The notes: generated by a model not told the origin, from the sequence alone. A stretch of 64,000 nucleotides of DNA from Begonia masoniana (GCA_022432975.1 CM039514.1:11284668-11348667); one strand, 5' to 3'. Counted from the first letter of the stretch, positions 46,184 to 59,081 are shown. Numbers and translations are program-made.

Positions 46184-46665
46184 TGTAACGCCTCGAATTA
46201 TATAAACCCGGTTCGCTACTCATAATACTGAACCACACTATGACGTTCTGAGAAAACTTAAAATTTCACTCAAAATCAAAATTTGATCATTAGACATAAA
46301 AACTTGCAGCGGAAAACACTTGTATAAAACGACATTCATTAAATAATTAAAATATTAAAGACTGTTGGTTGAAAAGAGAAAAAAAGAAAACAGACACCTC
46401 TATCGCTGAGTAGTTCCAGCGATAGACATAAAATAAGAGATATCCACCGCTAAACAGTGCTAGCGGCAAAAGCAGAAACGAGACCTCTACTGCTAAACCG
46501 CGTCAGCCGAAACGACACGTCGACTTCTCGCGTCCACCGCTCACGTCCACCGCTCGCATTTGCCGAACTACACGTCGACTCCTCACATCTATCGCTCACG
46601 TCCACCGCTCAACAGTAACATTCGACTCCTTCATTTGCCGAACTACACGTCGACTCCTCATATCT
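46184..46665 (-). mobile_element. LTR J (first part), inserted in copia K
   Basis: Starts TGTAACGCCTCGAATTATAT on the plus strand and has the AACCCGGTTCG and CTTGCAGCGGAAA phrases shared with LTRs H and E in the same orientation. It therefore reads on the minus strand. It is broken at 46665 by LTR I, and its other end is outside the window. Confidence 0.7.
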
Positions 46666-47127
46666 TGTAGCACCCGGTTTCAATTAAACCGAATTTAACT
46701 TATCAATTAATGATGTGCAATTTCATGAAAAAATTGGGAGAGTTATTGGTTAGGTTAATGAGTAACTAAGCGAGGGCATTTATGTAAATATGACAATTTA
46801 AAAGTAGATGACCTATTTAAGGGAAGGGGTTTAGAGATTTATGCACTGTAGCCGCCACTGTTTCATCATTTATTCCTTTTCGGTGTCCAGCTCAAGCTCA
46901 GCGGAGCTCTCGACGAATCTTCCACCAGACTCTTCTCCTATCTAAGTAAGTTTTCCTCATTTCTTATATTTTAGCAGTTAGATAGCCGAGGGAGTCCAAT
47001 GCGAGGGTTTCGAGGATGCTATAGATGAGTGTCAGTTTTAGTTTAGTGCAGTATCGGGAATGCATTATGACCAGAGTTCTCGATTAGTTTCCTTAGGTCT
47101 CTGGTTGAATAGGATGAAGTTTAGTGA
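46666..47127 (+). mobile_element. LTR I, first segment, inserted in LTR J
   Basis: Starts TGTAGCACCCGGTTTCAATT like LTR F, and follows F's layout: GTAGCCGCCACTG, then a CAGTTAGATAGCCGAGGGAG phrase. Broken at 47127 by solo LTR H. The probable target duplication TATCT (46661-46665) cannot be checked at the far end. Confidence 0.8.
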
Positions 47128-49359
47128 TGTAACGCCCCGAGTTATCTGAACCCGGTTCGTCACACAATGCCCGTACATGACTAAAATTTCAACCGTATAT
47201 ATATATATTTTTTTAAAAACTTGCAGCGGAAATCGTTTAAGCAAAAATAGAATTAAACAAAGCCATAAAGACAATGCTAAAATAATCGTCGGAAATATTA
47301 AGAAGTAATCGGCCAATAGGAAAATAGAAGTTTAAATTGAAATACTTGAGATGTCACAGGGGTCAAACGGATCTGCCGATTGATAAAGTCATCAGAAGAA
47401 GCAGAAACAGAAAATAAAGGACATCTCTCGGTAGACTGTATCTACCGGTGACTAAACGACAAAATACACTCTACATCTTCCGATGACGTCAGCCAGATGA
47501 TTTCCTTCATCCGATCGACTTTGTTCTACACCCACCGATGACTAAACGACAAAAGTCCTCCTACATCTACCGATGACGTCAGCACGCATCTGCCGATGGG
47601 TTTACTGAGACATCATCCGATAGACTTAAACCTACACCTTCCGATTGAGTAAACTGCATACACTGATCACTAAACGACAAACTCTCTACTTATATCTTCC
47701 GATAGACACATAACTATAACCCGACATCTACCGATGGACTTCATCTGCCGATAGTGAACAAGACAACATCTTCTGATAAAACAAGCTACATATACCGATC
47801 GCTAAACGACACATTTCATTCTATATCATCCGATGGCTTCCACTGAAGACATCTTCCGATAGACAACAGAACAACAACTCAACCTCTGCCGATAGACTTC
47901 ATCTAACGATAGAGAACAGAACCACATCTCATCTACTCCTTGGTATACCAACACTACTCTAACTACAGAAAGGAATTTACTCACATTACTGAAATCATTC
48001 AAATACCATTCTAACAAATGCATTACTTAAAACAATCCAGCAAGTGCCAACGTCAAATCTCAGCAGAATACTATTATCAGAAAAACTCAAAATATTTTCA
48101 AAACATTGAAACAACTACTGTCATGAGGACTCAACCTATTCAAATCGAAACATTGTCAACTACACATTCACTCCAACAGACATCAGTTAAACTACCTCAT
48201 CAAGTACCAGATCCGTGGCATAAGTGTGCTCCCCCAACCAGTCTATCCCTCAATGAACTCAGAGGATTCACCTGCTGTCACTTCTTCACCTACATCACAA
48301 AACTCATCTATTAGCCTAATGTAAAGTAAGCAAAGCAATAATGAAAAAAGAATGAAATGCTGAAACATGAATTCCTAAACATGCAATTTCTACTTTCTCC
48401 TCTCAGTTGTTCATGCGTCGTTTCTGTTCAGATCCCCCCTGTGAAATTGGGAGTTGGATCAACTCTCCCAAAGTATAAATATCCACTGTCTCATTAAGGT
48501 TTGGATTAGTTCCCTTAACAGTAAAGCTGATTCACTGTTCAGATCCCCCTGTGAAATTGGGAGTTGGATCAACTCTCCCAAAGTATAATTACCCACTGTC
48601 TCATTAAGGGTTGGATTAGTTCCCTTAACAGTAAAGCTGATTCGTTAGCTGTTTCATTATGTTCAATCCTTACCATACCAATATGCATTCAAATTCATTT
48701 TCGTGTACCTTTAAAATATGATGCATATCATGCTGAAAGTAAATGTTCACAAACACGCACAAACCCTACTGTCTTGTGATGTAGGCCCGAAGGCGCAAGC
48801 AATACTTTACTTACCTGGCTCTCCTGGGAATGCTCGGTTTCAAACTACTTCAGAAGTCTGCTCACCTAGGTCATAGAAAGGATATCAATTAGATTTCTAC
48901 TAAGCCTCATTCTAATCTATTCAGGAATCTTGGGAAACTAGCTTGGAAGCTTAGTTCATTGTGCATTTCCGATTCAACACTAAACCCGAACTCAACTCAC
49001 TCACAGTATTCCTCGAAACTTCACACATTGTACTCCCTCAGCTATCTAATTGTTAAAATCACAGACAAACTAAGAGAGCTTACCTAGGTTGAAGCAGAAT
49101 CGAGTGAGAAAGAAATCGCCCGAAGGTTTTCTGTTGAAGAGCTGAAGGCCGGGAGAGAAATGAGGGAATTAGTGGCGGCTACCGTGCACTAAACCTCAAA
49201 TCACTAACCTTAAATACATTATCCATTTTTAAATTTCCAATTACTTTTCTGCCCTTGCCTAGTCATTTATTAACCTAATCAATAACTCCCCCAACCCTTC
49301 TATAAAAGTACATCATTAATAATAATTTAAATTTTGATTCAATGGAACCGGGTGCTACA
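47128..49359 (-). mobile_element. Solo LTR H (2232 bp), TSD AGTGA
   Basis: The plus strand starts TGTAACGCCCCGAG and ends GAACCGGGTGCTACA, flanked by AGTGA (47123-47127 and 49360-49364). The reverse complement is near-identical to LTR F (56813-59081). No PBS, coding region or second LTR, so a solo LTR. Contains many CATC(T/C)(T/G)(A/C)CCGAT motifs, TGACGTCA at 47484 and 47574, and a two-copy 111-bp repeat at 48426-48647. Confidence 0.93.
48426..48647 (-). repeat. 111-bp tandem repeat in LTR H, two copies
   Basis: Each unit starts GTTCAGATCCCCC and contains GTTGGATCAACTCTCCCAAA and ATTAGTTCCCTTAACAG. Second copy starts at 48537. The inverted partner in LTR F also has two copies (57541 and 57651), LTR I has a diverged pair (49610-49800), and LTR E has four. 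Confidence 0.85.
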
Positions 49360-50720
49360 AGTGAAGGTTTAATTAATGGTCGGTTTATGGATTTAGGTTC
49401 GAGCTAATTCTCGGAGGAGGTTTCAACCAAACCATCCAGAAGACCAGGTAAGTAAAGTATGCATGTGCCTTCGGGCCTACATCACAAAACAGTAGGGTTA
49501 TGTATTTGGGAAATGATTTTGTATGTCATGCATCATGTTTTTGAAAGATTACGAAAATGAATTTCCATGTAAGAACGATAAGGTATGAACTGAATGTGAC
49601 AGACAAACTATTAAGGGAACTAATCCACCCCTTAACTTATGAAGAAATTTATAACATTGGGAGAATTGATCCCACTCCCAAGGGAACAGAGGGATCAGAT
49701 AAGCTATTAAGGGAATTCATCCGCCCCTTAATCGAGTAGAGGATGTATAACATTGGAAAAATTGATCCACTTCCCAAGGGAACCGAGGGATCAGATCAGC
49801 TTATGAACGTATGTGAATGCAACTGAGATGAGAAAGTAAAAATTTGCATGTTTAGGAATTTATGTTTCAGCATATCATTTCATTACTGCTTTACTTGCTT
49901 AGCATTAGGCTAATAGATGAGTTTTGTGATGTAGGTGAAGAAGTGACAGCAGGTGAATCCTCTGAGTTCATTGAGGGATAGATTGGTTGGGGGTGCATAC
50001 TCATGCCACGGATCTGGTACTTGATGAGGCGGTTTAACTGATGTCTGTTGGAGTGAAGGTGTAGTTGATAATGTTTCGATTTGAATAGGTTGAGTTCTCA
50101 TGACAGTAGTTGTTTCAATGTTTTGAAAACGTTTTGAGTTGTCTTTTCTGATAATAGTATTCTGCTGAGATTTGATATTGGCACTTGCTGGATTGTTTTG
50201 AGTAATGCATTGGTTAGAATGGTATTTGAATTATTTCAGTAATGTAAGTAGATTCTTTTCTGTAGTTAGAGTCGTGTTGTATAGCAAGGAGTTGTGGGCA
50301 TGTCGCTCTGTTCTATATCGGTAGATGATGTCTATCGGTAGCTGTCGAGTTATAGTTATGTCGTCTATCGGAAGATGTCTTCAGTAAAGTCATCGGATGA
50401 TGTTTTAGTAAAGTTATCGGAAGATGTCTTCAGTGGAAGCCATCGGATGATACAGAACGAAATTTGTCGTTTAGTGATCGGTATATGTAGTTTGTTTTAT
50501 CGGAAGATGTTGTTTTGTTCACTATCGGTAGTTGAAGTCTACCAGCAGATGTCGAGTCGTCGTTCTATTCACTATCGGTAGATGAAGTCTATCGGAAGAT
50601 GTCGGGTTATAGTTAAGTTGTCTATCGGAAGATATAAGTAGAGAGTTTGTCGTTTAGTGATCGGCGTATGCAGTTTACTCAATCGGAAGGTGTAGGTTTA
50701 AGTCCATCGGATGATGTCTC
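49360..50720 (+). mobile_element. LTR I, second segment
   Basis: Resumes after H with AGTGAAGGTTTAATTAATGG. Parallel to F: CCAGGTAAGTAAAG, GCCTTCGGGCCTACATCAC, a diverged pair of about 110-bp repeats, TAGATGAGTTTTGTGATGTA, then the ATCGG(A/T)AGATG region. It stops at 50720 where copia D begins; in F the sequence runs on from the same point. The rest of I lies past the right edge of the window. Confidence 0.85.
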
Positions 50721-52839
50721 TGTTGGAATTTAAGTTCCCTCACACGGCGGAATTAATGGTGTTCATAACACTCATACGTGCGCAACTTAAAAATTATGAA
50801 AAACAATTTTTTCATCATAATTATAGGATCGTCATTTATGATATATAAATAATTATATGCAATAAACAAATAATTTAGATTTAAAGAAATTACCTTTGAA
50901 GAACAATTTCTTAATATCCAAGAGCCTTCGATCTTCTTTATCAATCCTCCTCACCTCGAATAAGGACGTGTGGGCGTGATGAACATAAAAAGATCACACT
51001 CAATTTTGTGATAGATCGTTTTCTCAACACATGAGACGATCTATATGGATATAGAGAACAATTCTCTAAACCACCACGGAAATGCTCTTAAAATAGATTG
51101 TTTCTCAAAATGAATTCTTCCACACTATATCAAACAAATGAGGTCTTAACCTCTATTTATAGTGTAAGAATTTTGCAACAATTATCATAACATTTAAAAC
51201 AATTGTTACAAAATTTAATTTACCATTAAGTTAGAATTGATTTCTTAATAACATTTATAACAAAAGATGTTAAAGATGTTATGGAAATCAAAACAACTTC
51301 TCATCATGACCTTACACTTGACACCATGATTTGGCAAAATTCATTTTAAAAAACTATTTTCAAAAACAACTTTATGTTTGTTAATCAATTGAACAATTCA
51401 ATTATTTCATTTAATGAAAACATAACAAACATATTAATTATGACAACTTTTGTCATGTGTCTTATAAGTTGATTATTCAACTATTTCATCTAATGAAATA
51501 TAATAAACTTATTATTGAGTGTATTAAATAATTAACTCATAGTTAATTATTTAATCTTCTTTGTTCATTTTTCTATTATTCGAATAATGATAGAAGGTGA
51601 CAAAGGGACCGATGGACCTGTAATTTTAAGCTTCAATAATTTTTCCGTTAATTAATATAAACTCTTTATAACAATTAACGTAATTATTAACTCTAAAGTA
51701 AGTCCACTAAATACTTAGAGTTGCACTCTTAAAATTATAGATTATGTTTTACTCAAAGTAATGTCCATTGATATAGTCATTACATATGTACTAACCCTCC
51801 ATTTAGATTCGTAATAGAGCTAGGTTTATAATCCGTTAACCTCTCATATTACATCTTTATCCTTAACTACCATTAGTCCTTGATTGAATAATTAATTCAT
51901 AACGATTTATGAATTTGCGCGCTAATTATTCGATCTTTTAACTAACAAAAAAGGGAATCCAATAAAATGGATTTCATTGTATCGATATTAACATTCCCAG
52001 CTATTCATCTTAATTTATTCCCAATATACGAGGTGTGTGAATTGTAACTCATACAAAACTTTACCAAGTAAATTAAAGAATAAATTAAAATAAAATAGGA
52101 GTTTGTTAAATACAATGAATTAATATTACACACATATGACCATCATTATGATAAAGTTATTTGTTCTAGGTTTAACGGAAATTATAAGAACAATATAATT
52201 TTATCTGGTCCATTCCTATATAATCATATTATATAAAACTTATTTACCTTATGTCACTACATATATAGTCGGGATATAACTATACATTCTTAATGAGATA
52301 AACTAAGTTTATGACTATGATTTATTTGAAGATTCCATACTACAAATATAAGTCATGGACTTGTTTTGGTTATTTGTGACGCCCCGAGTTCTCTAAACCC
52401 GGTTCGTCACACTTGAACCCGAATATTTCTAAGGAAAACTTGGACCAAGTTTAAAAATTCGGACATTTGATAAAACATGAAATCTTGCAGCGGAAAATTT
52501 AACACCAACCGTACTAAATTAATCGTTAGAAATGTTAAGGAGCAATTGTGTAAGAAGCAAAGGTTCAACTCGTGAAAATAGTTTAAAGATTTCAAAAGTC
52601 AATTTCATCGACCGCTGGACAAAGTCAACAAAAGGGGAAGGCTATTCGAAGACATCCACCGGTCACTAAACGACAAAGAATAAGTTTTGTTTACCGGTCG
52701 CTAAACGACAAAGAATATTTTCATCTGCCGATGACGTCAGCAGACTACATCTGCCGATGCTAGAAACAAACTTCTCTCGATAGATTTCATCTGCCGATGA
52801 CGTCAGTAGACTACATCTACCGGTGACATCAGCAGACTA

Positions 52840-53040
52840 CATCTGCCGATAGATATCATCTACCGGTAGAGAACAAAACCATAACTCAACCTCTGCCGAT
52901 AGATATCATCTACCGGTAGAGAACAAAACCATAACTCAACCTCTGCCGATAGATATCATCTACCGGTAGAGAACAAAACTATAACTCAACCTCTGCCGAT
53001 AGATATCATCTACCGGTAGAGAACAAAACTATAACTCAAC
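52840..53040 (-). repeat. 50-bp minisatellite in LTR E, 4 copies
   Basis: Unit CTCTGCCGATAGATATCATC, then TACCGGTAGA and GAACAAAACCATAACTCAAC. Almost perfect; the last two copies carry a C-to-T change (AAAACT). Confidence 0.92.
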
Positions 53041-53537
53041 TACCCTTGTTACGCAATACAACTCTGAATATATAGAAAACCTTCACACATTATTGAAAAG
53101 AAAACCTTCACACATCATTGAAAATATATTCAGAAACAACTCAGACCATTTCACTACTCATATCCAGTATTAGACCAACAGAAAAAGTCATTATCAGAAA
53201 GGTTCCAAAATACTTTTGAAAACATCAAAACGACTCCTATAATCGGAAGATTTAACATACTCAAAATGAAACCTTGTCTACTAAACCTTACAACCATTGT
53301 CACCAGTTAAACTGCCCCATCAGATGCCAGACCGAGACACAGCTGTACTCCTCCAACTACATCTACTCGATTATGCTCTCTGGAAAGTCACCTGTGATAT
53401 CCTCAACACCTACATCACAAAACTTATCTATTAGCCTAATGCTAAGCAAGTAAAGCATAATTGATATGATATACTGAAACAAAATTTCCTGGATATGCAG
53501 TTTCTAATTTCTCAACTCAGTTATGCATCGTTCTTAC

Positions 53538-53931
53538 ACTGATCTGATCCCCTAGTTCCCTTGGGAGTGGGATCAACTCTCCCAATGTAATAGATCCTCT
53601 AACTCAATTAAGGGGGCGGATTACTTCCCTTAATAGCTACTCTGATCCCACAATTCCCTTGGAAGTAGGATCAGTCCTTCCAATGTAATAAATTCTCTAA
53701 CTCGATTAAGGGGCGAATTACTTCCCTTAATAGCTACTCTGATCCCACAATTCCCTTGGAAGTAGGATCAGTCCTTCCAATGTAATAAATTCTCTAACTC
53801 GATTAAGGGGCGAATTACTTCCCTTAATAGCTACTCTGATCCCACAATTCCCTTGGAAGTAGGATTAGTCCTTCCAATGTAATAAATTCTCTAACTCGAT
53901 TAAGGGGCGAATTACTTCCCTTAATAGCTAC
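53538..53931 (-). repeat. 97-bp minisatellite in LTR E, 4 copies
   Basis: A spacing of exactly 97 bp was seen at 53635, 53732, 53829 and 53926. The unit includes CCCTTGGAAGTAGGATCAGT, CCAATGTAATAAATTCTCTA and GGGGCGAATTACTTCCCTTA. The first copy (from 53538) is diverged and the later three nearly identical. It is the equivalent of the 110-111 bp repeat in H and F. Confidence 0.93.
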
Positions 53932-54798
53932 TCTGTTTCAATCTGTTCATACTTTCATTACATTGCATATAAATTCATTTTCGTATTTCTTCGAAAATAT
54001 GATGCATGACATAAAGTAAACACTCAAACATGCATAAACCTACTGTTTTGTGATGTAGGCCCGAAGGCACACACATTACTTCACTTACCTGGCTCTCCTG
54101 GAAAATGTTTGGTTGCTAACTACTTCGGAAGCCTTGCTCACCTATTATCATAAGCAGCATATTGATTAGGTCACCATCAATCTTATTCTATGTCACTCAG
54201 AAACCTAAGAGGTTCAGTTGGAAGCTCTAGTCATCGAACATTCTCGGCTCAATACTAAAATCAAACTCAACTCACTCTCAACATAAGCCAGGATACATAC
54301 ATTGTACACCCTCTGCTATCTAGACACTAAAATCTTTAGGGAACGGAAAGAGAGTTTACCTAGATTGAGAAATGAGGATCGAGGAGGAGAATCGCCTGGA
54401 GCTCTGCGGGGTTTGAGCTGAATACCGAGAAATGAGGAATGAGGAAACAGTGGCGGCTAAACCTCAATAAATTTTTCCTTAAATACGTTATCCATTCTTA
54501 AAAGGTTAATTACTCTTTTGTCCTTGCATAGTTGTTAGTTAACCTAATCATCTTAATCGGTTAAATAAATTCGGTTTAATAGAACCGGGTACTACATTAT
54601 TACTCTTTATATTATATCCCTCATATATAAAATATATATGTCAATATAAAGTTTGCACAAATAACCAAGGAATTTTCTCTGAATTTTATAAAGCATGATC
54701 TTTAAATGCAAGCATAATATTAATCAATTTAAATAATATAACTGTTCTATTACATTTGCTTGTTTGGGCACATAATTCCCAACAAACTCCCACTTGCC

Positions 54799-56807
54799 TT
54801 AAAGCAAATGAGACATGTCTCTAATTCCTAAGCCCTCCAGATGTTCCTCAAAACGATTTCTAGGTAACGTCTTGGTGAAGGGATCAGCAAGATTCTCAGC
54901 TGATGAAATCTTCTGAACAGTCACGTCTCCACGCTGCACGATATCTCTTATCACATGATATTTTCTCTCTATATGCTTTGTTCGCTTGTGACTTCTAGGT
55001 TCTTTAGAATTTGCCACTGCACCACTGTTGTCACAGTACAAAGTCAGTGGCTTATCCATATTTGGAATTACTTCCAAATCAGTAAAGAATTTTCTAAGCC
55101 ACACAGCTTCTTTTGATGCTTCACAAGCAGCAATGTATTCTGCTTCCATAGTAGAATCTGAAACACCACCTTGTTTCACGCTTCTCCAAACTATTGCTCC
55201 ACCCCCAAGGGTGAAGATCGATCCAGATATCGACTTTCGATCATCTGTATCACTTTGAAAATCAGAATCTGCATATCCAGTTGGAATCAAATCCCTACCA
55301 GAATATACAAGCATATAGTTTCTCGTTCTCCGTAGATACTTGAGAATATGTTTGACTGCTATCCAGTGATCTAATCCTGGATTTGACTGGAATCGGCTGA
55401 CTATCCCTACTGCATAACATATGTCGGGCCTTGTGCACAACATAGCATACATCAAGCTTCCAACAGCAGATGCATAGGGGTAGCGTCTCATATCTTCCAT
55501 CTTTTGAGCTGTGTCAGGACACATTCTTTTAGAAAGAATAACTCCATGTCTAGAAGGTAAATAACCTTTCTTGGAGTTTTGCATTGAATATTTGACAACT
55601 ATTTTGTCAATGTACAACGCTTGAGACAAAGCTAACATTCTGTTTTTGCGATCTCTTATTAGACGGATCCCTAGAATGTAGCTTGCATTTCCTAAATCTT
55701 TCATTTGGAATTGCTTAGCCAACCATGTTTTTATATCTGATAATAATTCTATATTATTCCCAATAAGTAGAATATCATCAACGTATAGAACTAAGAAGAC
55801 CACACGCTTGTCATTAATGAGCTTGTATACACAAGACTCATCAAGGCACTGTGTGAACCCATAAGTTTTGATTGCTTCATCAAATCTTATATACCATGAC
55901 CTGGATGCTTGTTTGAGTCCATAAATAGACCTATTTAACTTGCAAACTTTTTTCTTTGCATTTTTATCTATGAAACCTTCTTGTTGTTCCATATAAATGG
56001 TTTCCTCAAGATTACCATTTAGAAAGGCCGTTTTGACTTTCATCTGCCAAATCTCATAATCATAATGAGCTGCAATAGAGAGCAAGATACGAATGGACTT
56101 AAGCATAGCTACAGGAGAGAAAGTCTCTTCATAGTCAATTCCTTCCCTTTGGGTATAACCCTTAGCTACAAGCCTAGCTTTGAATGTCTCCACATTTTCG
56201 TCCATTCCTCTTTTTCTCTTATAGATCCATTTACACCCTATGGGTTTTACCCCTTCAGGTAGATCTACCAGATCCCAGACAGAGTTGGAATACATCGATT
56301 CCATCTCAATTTTCATAGCTTCAAGCCATGCTTCTTTGTCAGTGTCTTCCATTGCATATCTGAATGACAATGGATCATCTTTTTCACTATCAGTGACAGC
56401 AACTTGTGCTTCACCCACCTGTCCGTATCGAACTAGTAGTCGTACTACCCTTTCGCTACGTCTAGGTGGCATGATGATCTGACTAGAAGTAGTGGTCTCC
56501 CGAGTACCGCGTGGAACAACAACTTTTGTCGTTTCACATCTTATCTCATTATCATGAATCTCTTCCAAGACAATCTTGCTTTGAGGTTTAAAGTTTATCA
56601 TATAGTCGTGTTCAAGAAACGTGGCATTTGTCGATACAATTACCTTGTTATCTTTGGAACTATAAAACAAACCTCCCCTTGTGCCTTTTGCATACCCGAC
56701 AAAAATGCAAACCTCTGATCGAGGTTCTAATTTTCCAGTCTTACCTACCAACACATGTGCTGGACACCCCATATGCGAAAGTGTCTCAAACTAGGTTTGT
56801 GACCATT
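54799..56807 (-). pseudogene. Copia D: integrase end, reverse transcriptase, RNase H
   Basis: After F is removed the reading continues from the integrase part (NGHKPSLRHFRIWG) into the long frame 56772-54799. It contains GCPAHVLVGKTGKLEPRSE and FVGYAKGTRGG, then the RT with WKYIYKRKRG-type start (GCKWIYKRKRG), EETFSPVAMLKSIR, SIYGLKQASRSWY and the catalytic YVDDILLIGNN. The RNase H part has GYADSDFQSD, STMEAEYIAACEA and LYCDNSGAVANS. Stop follows GIRDMSHLL. One base is lost near 56770 (ATATGGGGTGT), shifting the frame at the join; otherwise about 657 codons are uninterrupted, which is unusually intact for this window. Confidence 0.93.
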
Positions 56808-56812
56808 CCACA

Positions 56813-59081
56813 TGTAGCACCCGGTTCCATTGAATCAAAATTTAATTATTATTAATGATGTACTTTTATAGAAAGGTTGGGGGAGTTATTGATTAGGTTA
56901 GTAAATGACTAGGCAAGGGCAGAAAAGTAATTGAAAATTTAAAAATGGATAATGTATTTAAGGTTAGTGATTTGGGGTTTAGTGCACGGTAGCCGCCACT
57001 AATTCCCTCATTTTTCTCTCGGCCTTCAGCTCTTCAACAGAAAACCTTCGGGCGATTTCTTTCTCACTCGATTCTCCTTCAACCTAGGTAAGCTCTCTTA
57101 GTTGTCTGTGATTTTAACAATTAGATAGCTGAGGGAGTACAATGTGTGAAGTTTCGAGGAATACTGTGAGTGAGTTGAGTTCGGGTTTAGTGTTGAATCG
57201 GAAATACACAATGAACTAAGCTTCCAAGCTAGTTTTCCCAAGATTACTGAATAGATTAGAATGAGGCTTAGTAGAAATCTAATTGATATCCTTTCTATGA
57301 CCTAGGTGAGCAGACTTCTGAAGTAGTTTGAAACCGAGCATTCCCAGGAGAGCCAGGTAAGTAAAGTATTGCTTGCGCCTTCGGGCCTACATCACAAGAC
57401 AGTAGGGTTTGTGCGTGTTTGTGAACATTTATCTTCAGCATGATATGCATCATATTTTAAAGGTACACGAAAATGAATTTGAATGCATATTGGTATGGTA
57501 AGGATTGAACATAATGAAACAGCTAAACGAATCAGCTTTACTGTTAAGGGAACTAATCCAACCCTTAATGAGACAGTGGATATTTATACTTTAGGAGAGT
57601 TGATCCAACTCCCAATTTCACAGGGGGATCTGAACAGTGAATCAGCTTTACTGTTAAGGGGACTAATCCAACCCTTAATGAGACAGTGGATATTTATACT
57701 TTGGGAGAGTTGATCCAACTCCCAATTTCACAGGGGGATCTGAACAGAAATGACGCATGAACAACTGAGAGGAGAAAGTAGAAATTGCATGTTTAGGAAT
57801 TCATGTTTCAGCATCTCATTTCTTTTTCATTATTGCTTTGCTTACTTAGCATTAGGCTAATAGATGAGTTTTGTGATGTAGGTGAAGAAGTGATAGCAGG
57901 TGAATCCTCTGAGTTCATTGAGGGATAGACTGGTTGGGGGAGCACACTCATGCCACGGATCTGGTATTTGATGAGGCAGTTTAACTGATGTCTGTTGGAG
58001 TGAATGTGTAGTTGACAATGTTTCGATTTGAATAGGTTGAGTCCTCATGACAGTAGTTGTTTCAATGTTTTGAAAATGTTTTGAGTTTTTCTGATAATAG
58101 TATTCTGCTGAGATTTGACGTTAGCACTTGCTGGATTGTTTTAAGTAATGCATTTGTTAGAATGGTATTTGAATGATTTCAGTAATATGAGTAAATTTCT
58201 TTCTGTAGTTAGAGTCGTGTTGGTATACCAAGGAGTAGATGAGATGTGGTTCTGTTCTCTATCGTTAGATGAAGTCTATCGGCAGAGGTTGAGTTGTTGT
58301 TTTGTTGTCTATCGGAAGATGTCTTCAGTGGAAGCCATCGGATGATATAGAACGAAATGTGTCGTTTAGCAATCGGTATATGTAGCTTGTTTTATCGGAA
58401 GATGTTGTCTTGTTCACTATCGGCAGATGAAGTCCATCGGTAGATGTCAGGTTATAGTTACGTGTCTATCGGAAGATATAAGTAGAGAGTTTGTCGTTTA
58501 GTGATCGGTGTATGCAGTTTACTCAATCGGAAGGTGTAGGTTTAAGTCTATCAGATGATGTCTCAGTAAACCCATCGGCAGATGCGTGCTGACGTCATCG
58601 GTAGATGTAGGAGGACTTTTGTCGTTTAGTCATCGGTGGGTGTAGAACAAAGTCGATCGGATGAAGGAAATCATCTGGCTGACGTCATCGGAAGATGTAG
58701 AGTGTATTTTGTCGTTTAGTCACCGGTAGATACAGTCTACCGAGAGATGTCCTTTGTTTTTCATTCGGCTGACGTCATCGGCAGAAGCCTTCTATTTTCT
58801 GTTCCTGCTTCTTCCGATGACTTTATCAATCGGCAGATCCGTTTGACCCTTGTGACATCTCAAGTATTTCAATTTAAACTTCTATTTTCCTATTGGCCGA
58901 TTACTTCTTAATATTTTCGACGATTATTTTAGCATTGTCTTTATGGCATTGTTTAACTCTATTTTTCTTAAACGATTTCCGCTGCAAGTTTTTTTTAAAT
59001 AAATATATATATACGGTTGAAATTTTAGTCATGTACAGGCATTGTGTGACGAACCGGGTTCAGATAACTCGGGGCGTTACA
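56813..59081 (+). mobile_element. Solo LTR F (2269 bp) in the integrase of copia D, TSD CCACA
   Basis: Starts TGTAGCACCCGGTTCC and ends TCGGGGCGTTACA, flanked by CCACA (56808-56812 and 59082-59086). Opposite orientation to E and H; near-identical to the reverse complement of H. Contains TGACGTCA at 58590, 58680 and 58770, a two-copy 110-bp repeat (57541-57760), and the region (58685-58725) most like the 61-bp satellite. Confidence 0.95.

Larger units (their letters stand above)
52375..54596 (-). mobile_element. Solo LTR E (2222 bp), TSD TTATT
   Basis: The plus strand starts TGTGACGCCCCGAG and ends GAACCGGGTACTACA, flanked by TTATT (52370-52374 and 54597-54601). Same family and orientation as H but clearly more diverged. 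Contains TGACGTCA at 52732 and 52798 and two minisatellites. No coding capacity. Confidence 0.93.
50721..54784 (-). repeat. 3' LTR of copia D, split by solo LTR E
   Basis: LTR sequence occupies 50721-52374 and 54597-54784, giving about 1.84 kb once E is removed. Inverted termini are TGTTGG and CCAACA. Long for a copia LTR. Confidence 0.92.

Noticed and set aside
47826..48314. Small frames in LTR H that recur in LTR F (MHLLEWYLNDFSN..., MRTQPIQIETLST...)
   Set aside because: They are shared because the LTRs are copies of each other. They are short, lie in solo LTRs and have no domain.
49360..50720. A separate full-length retrotransposon between H and D
   Set aside because: The sequence is the continuation of LTR I after solo LTR H. 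It has no primer site or coding region of its own.
56065..56482. Plus-strand frames over the copia D reverse transcriptase
   Set aside because: Shadows of the minus-strand RT/RNase H coding sequence.
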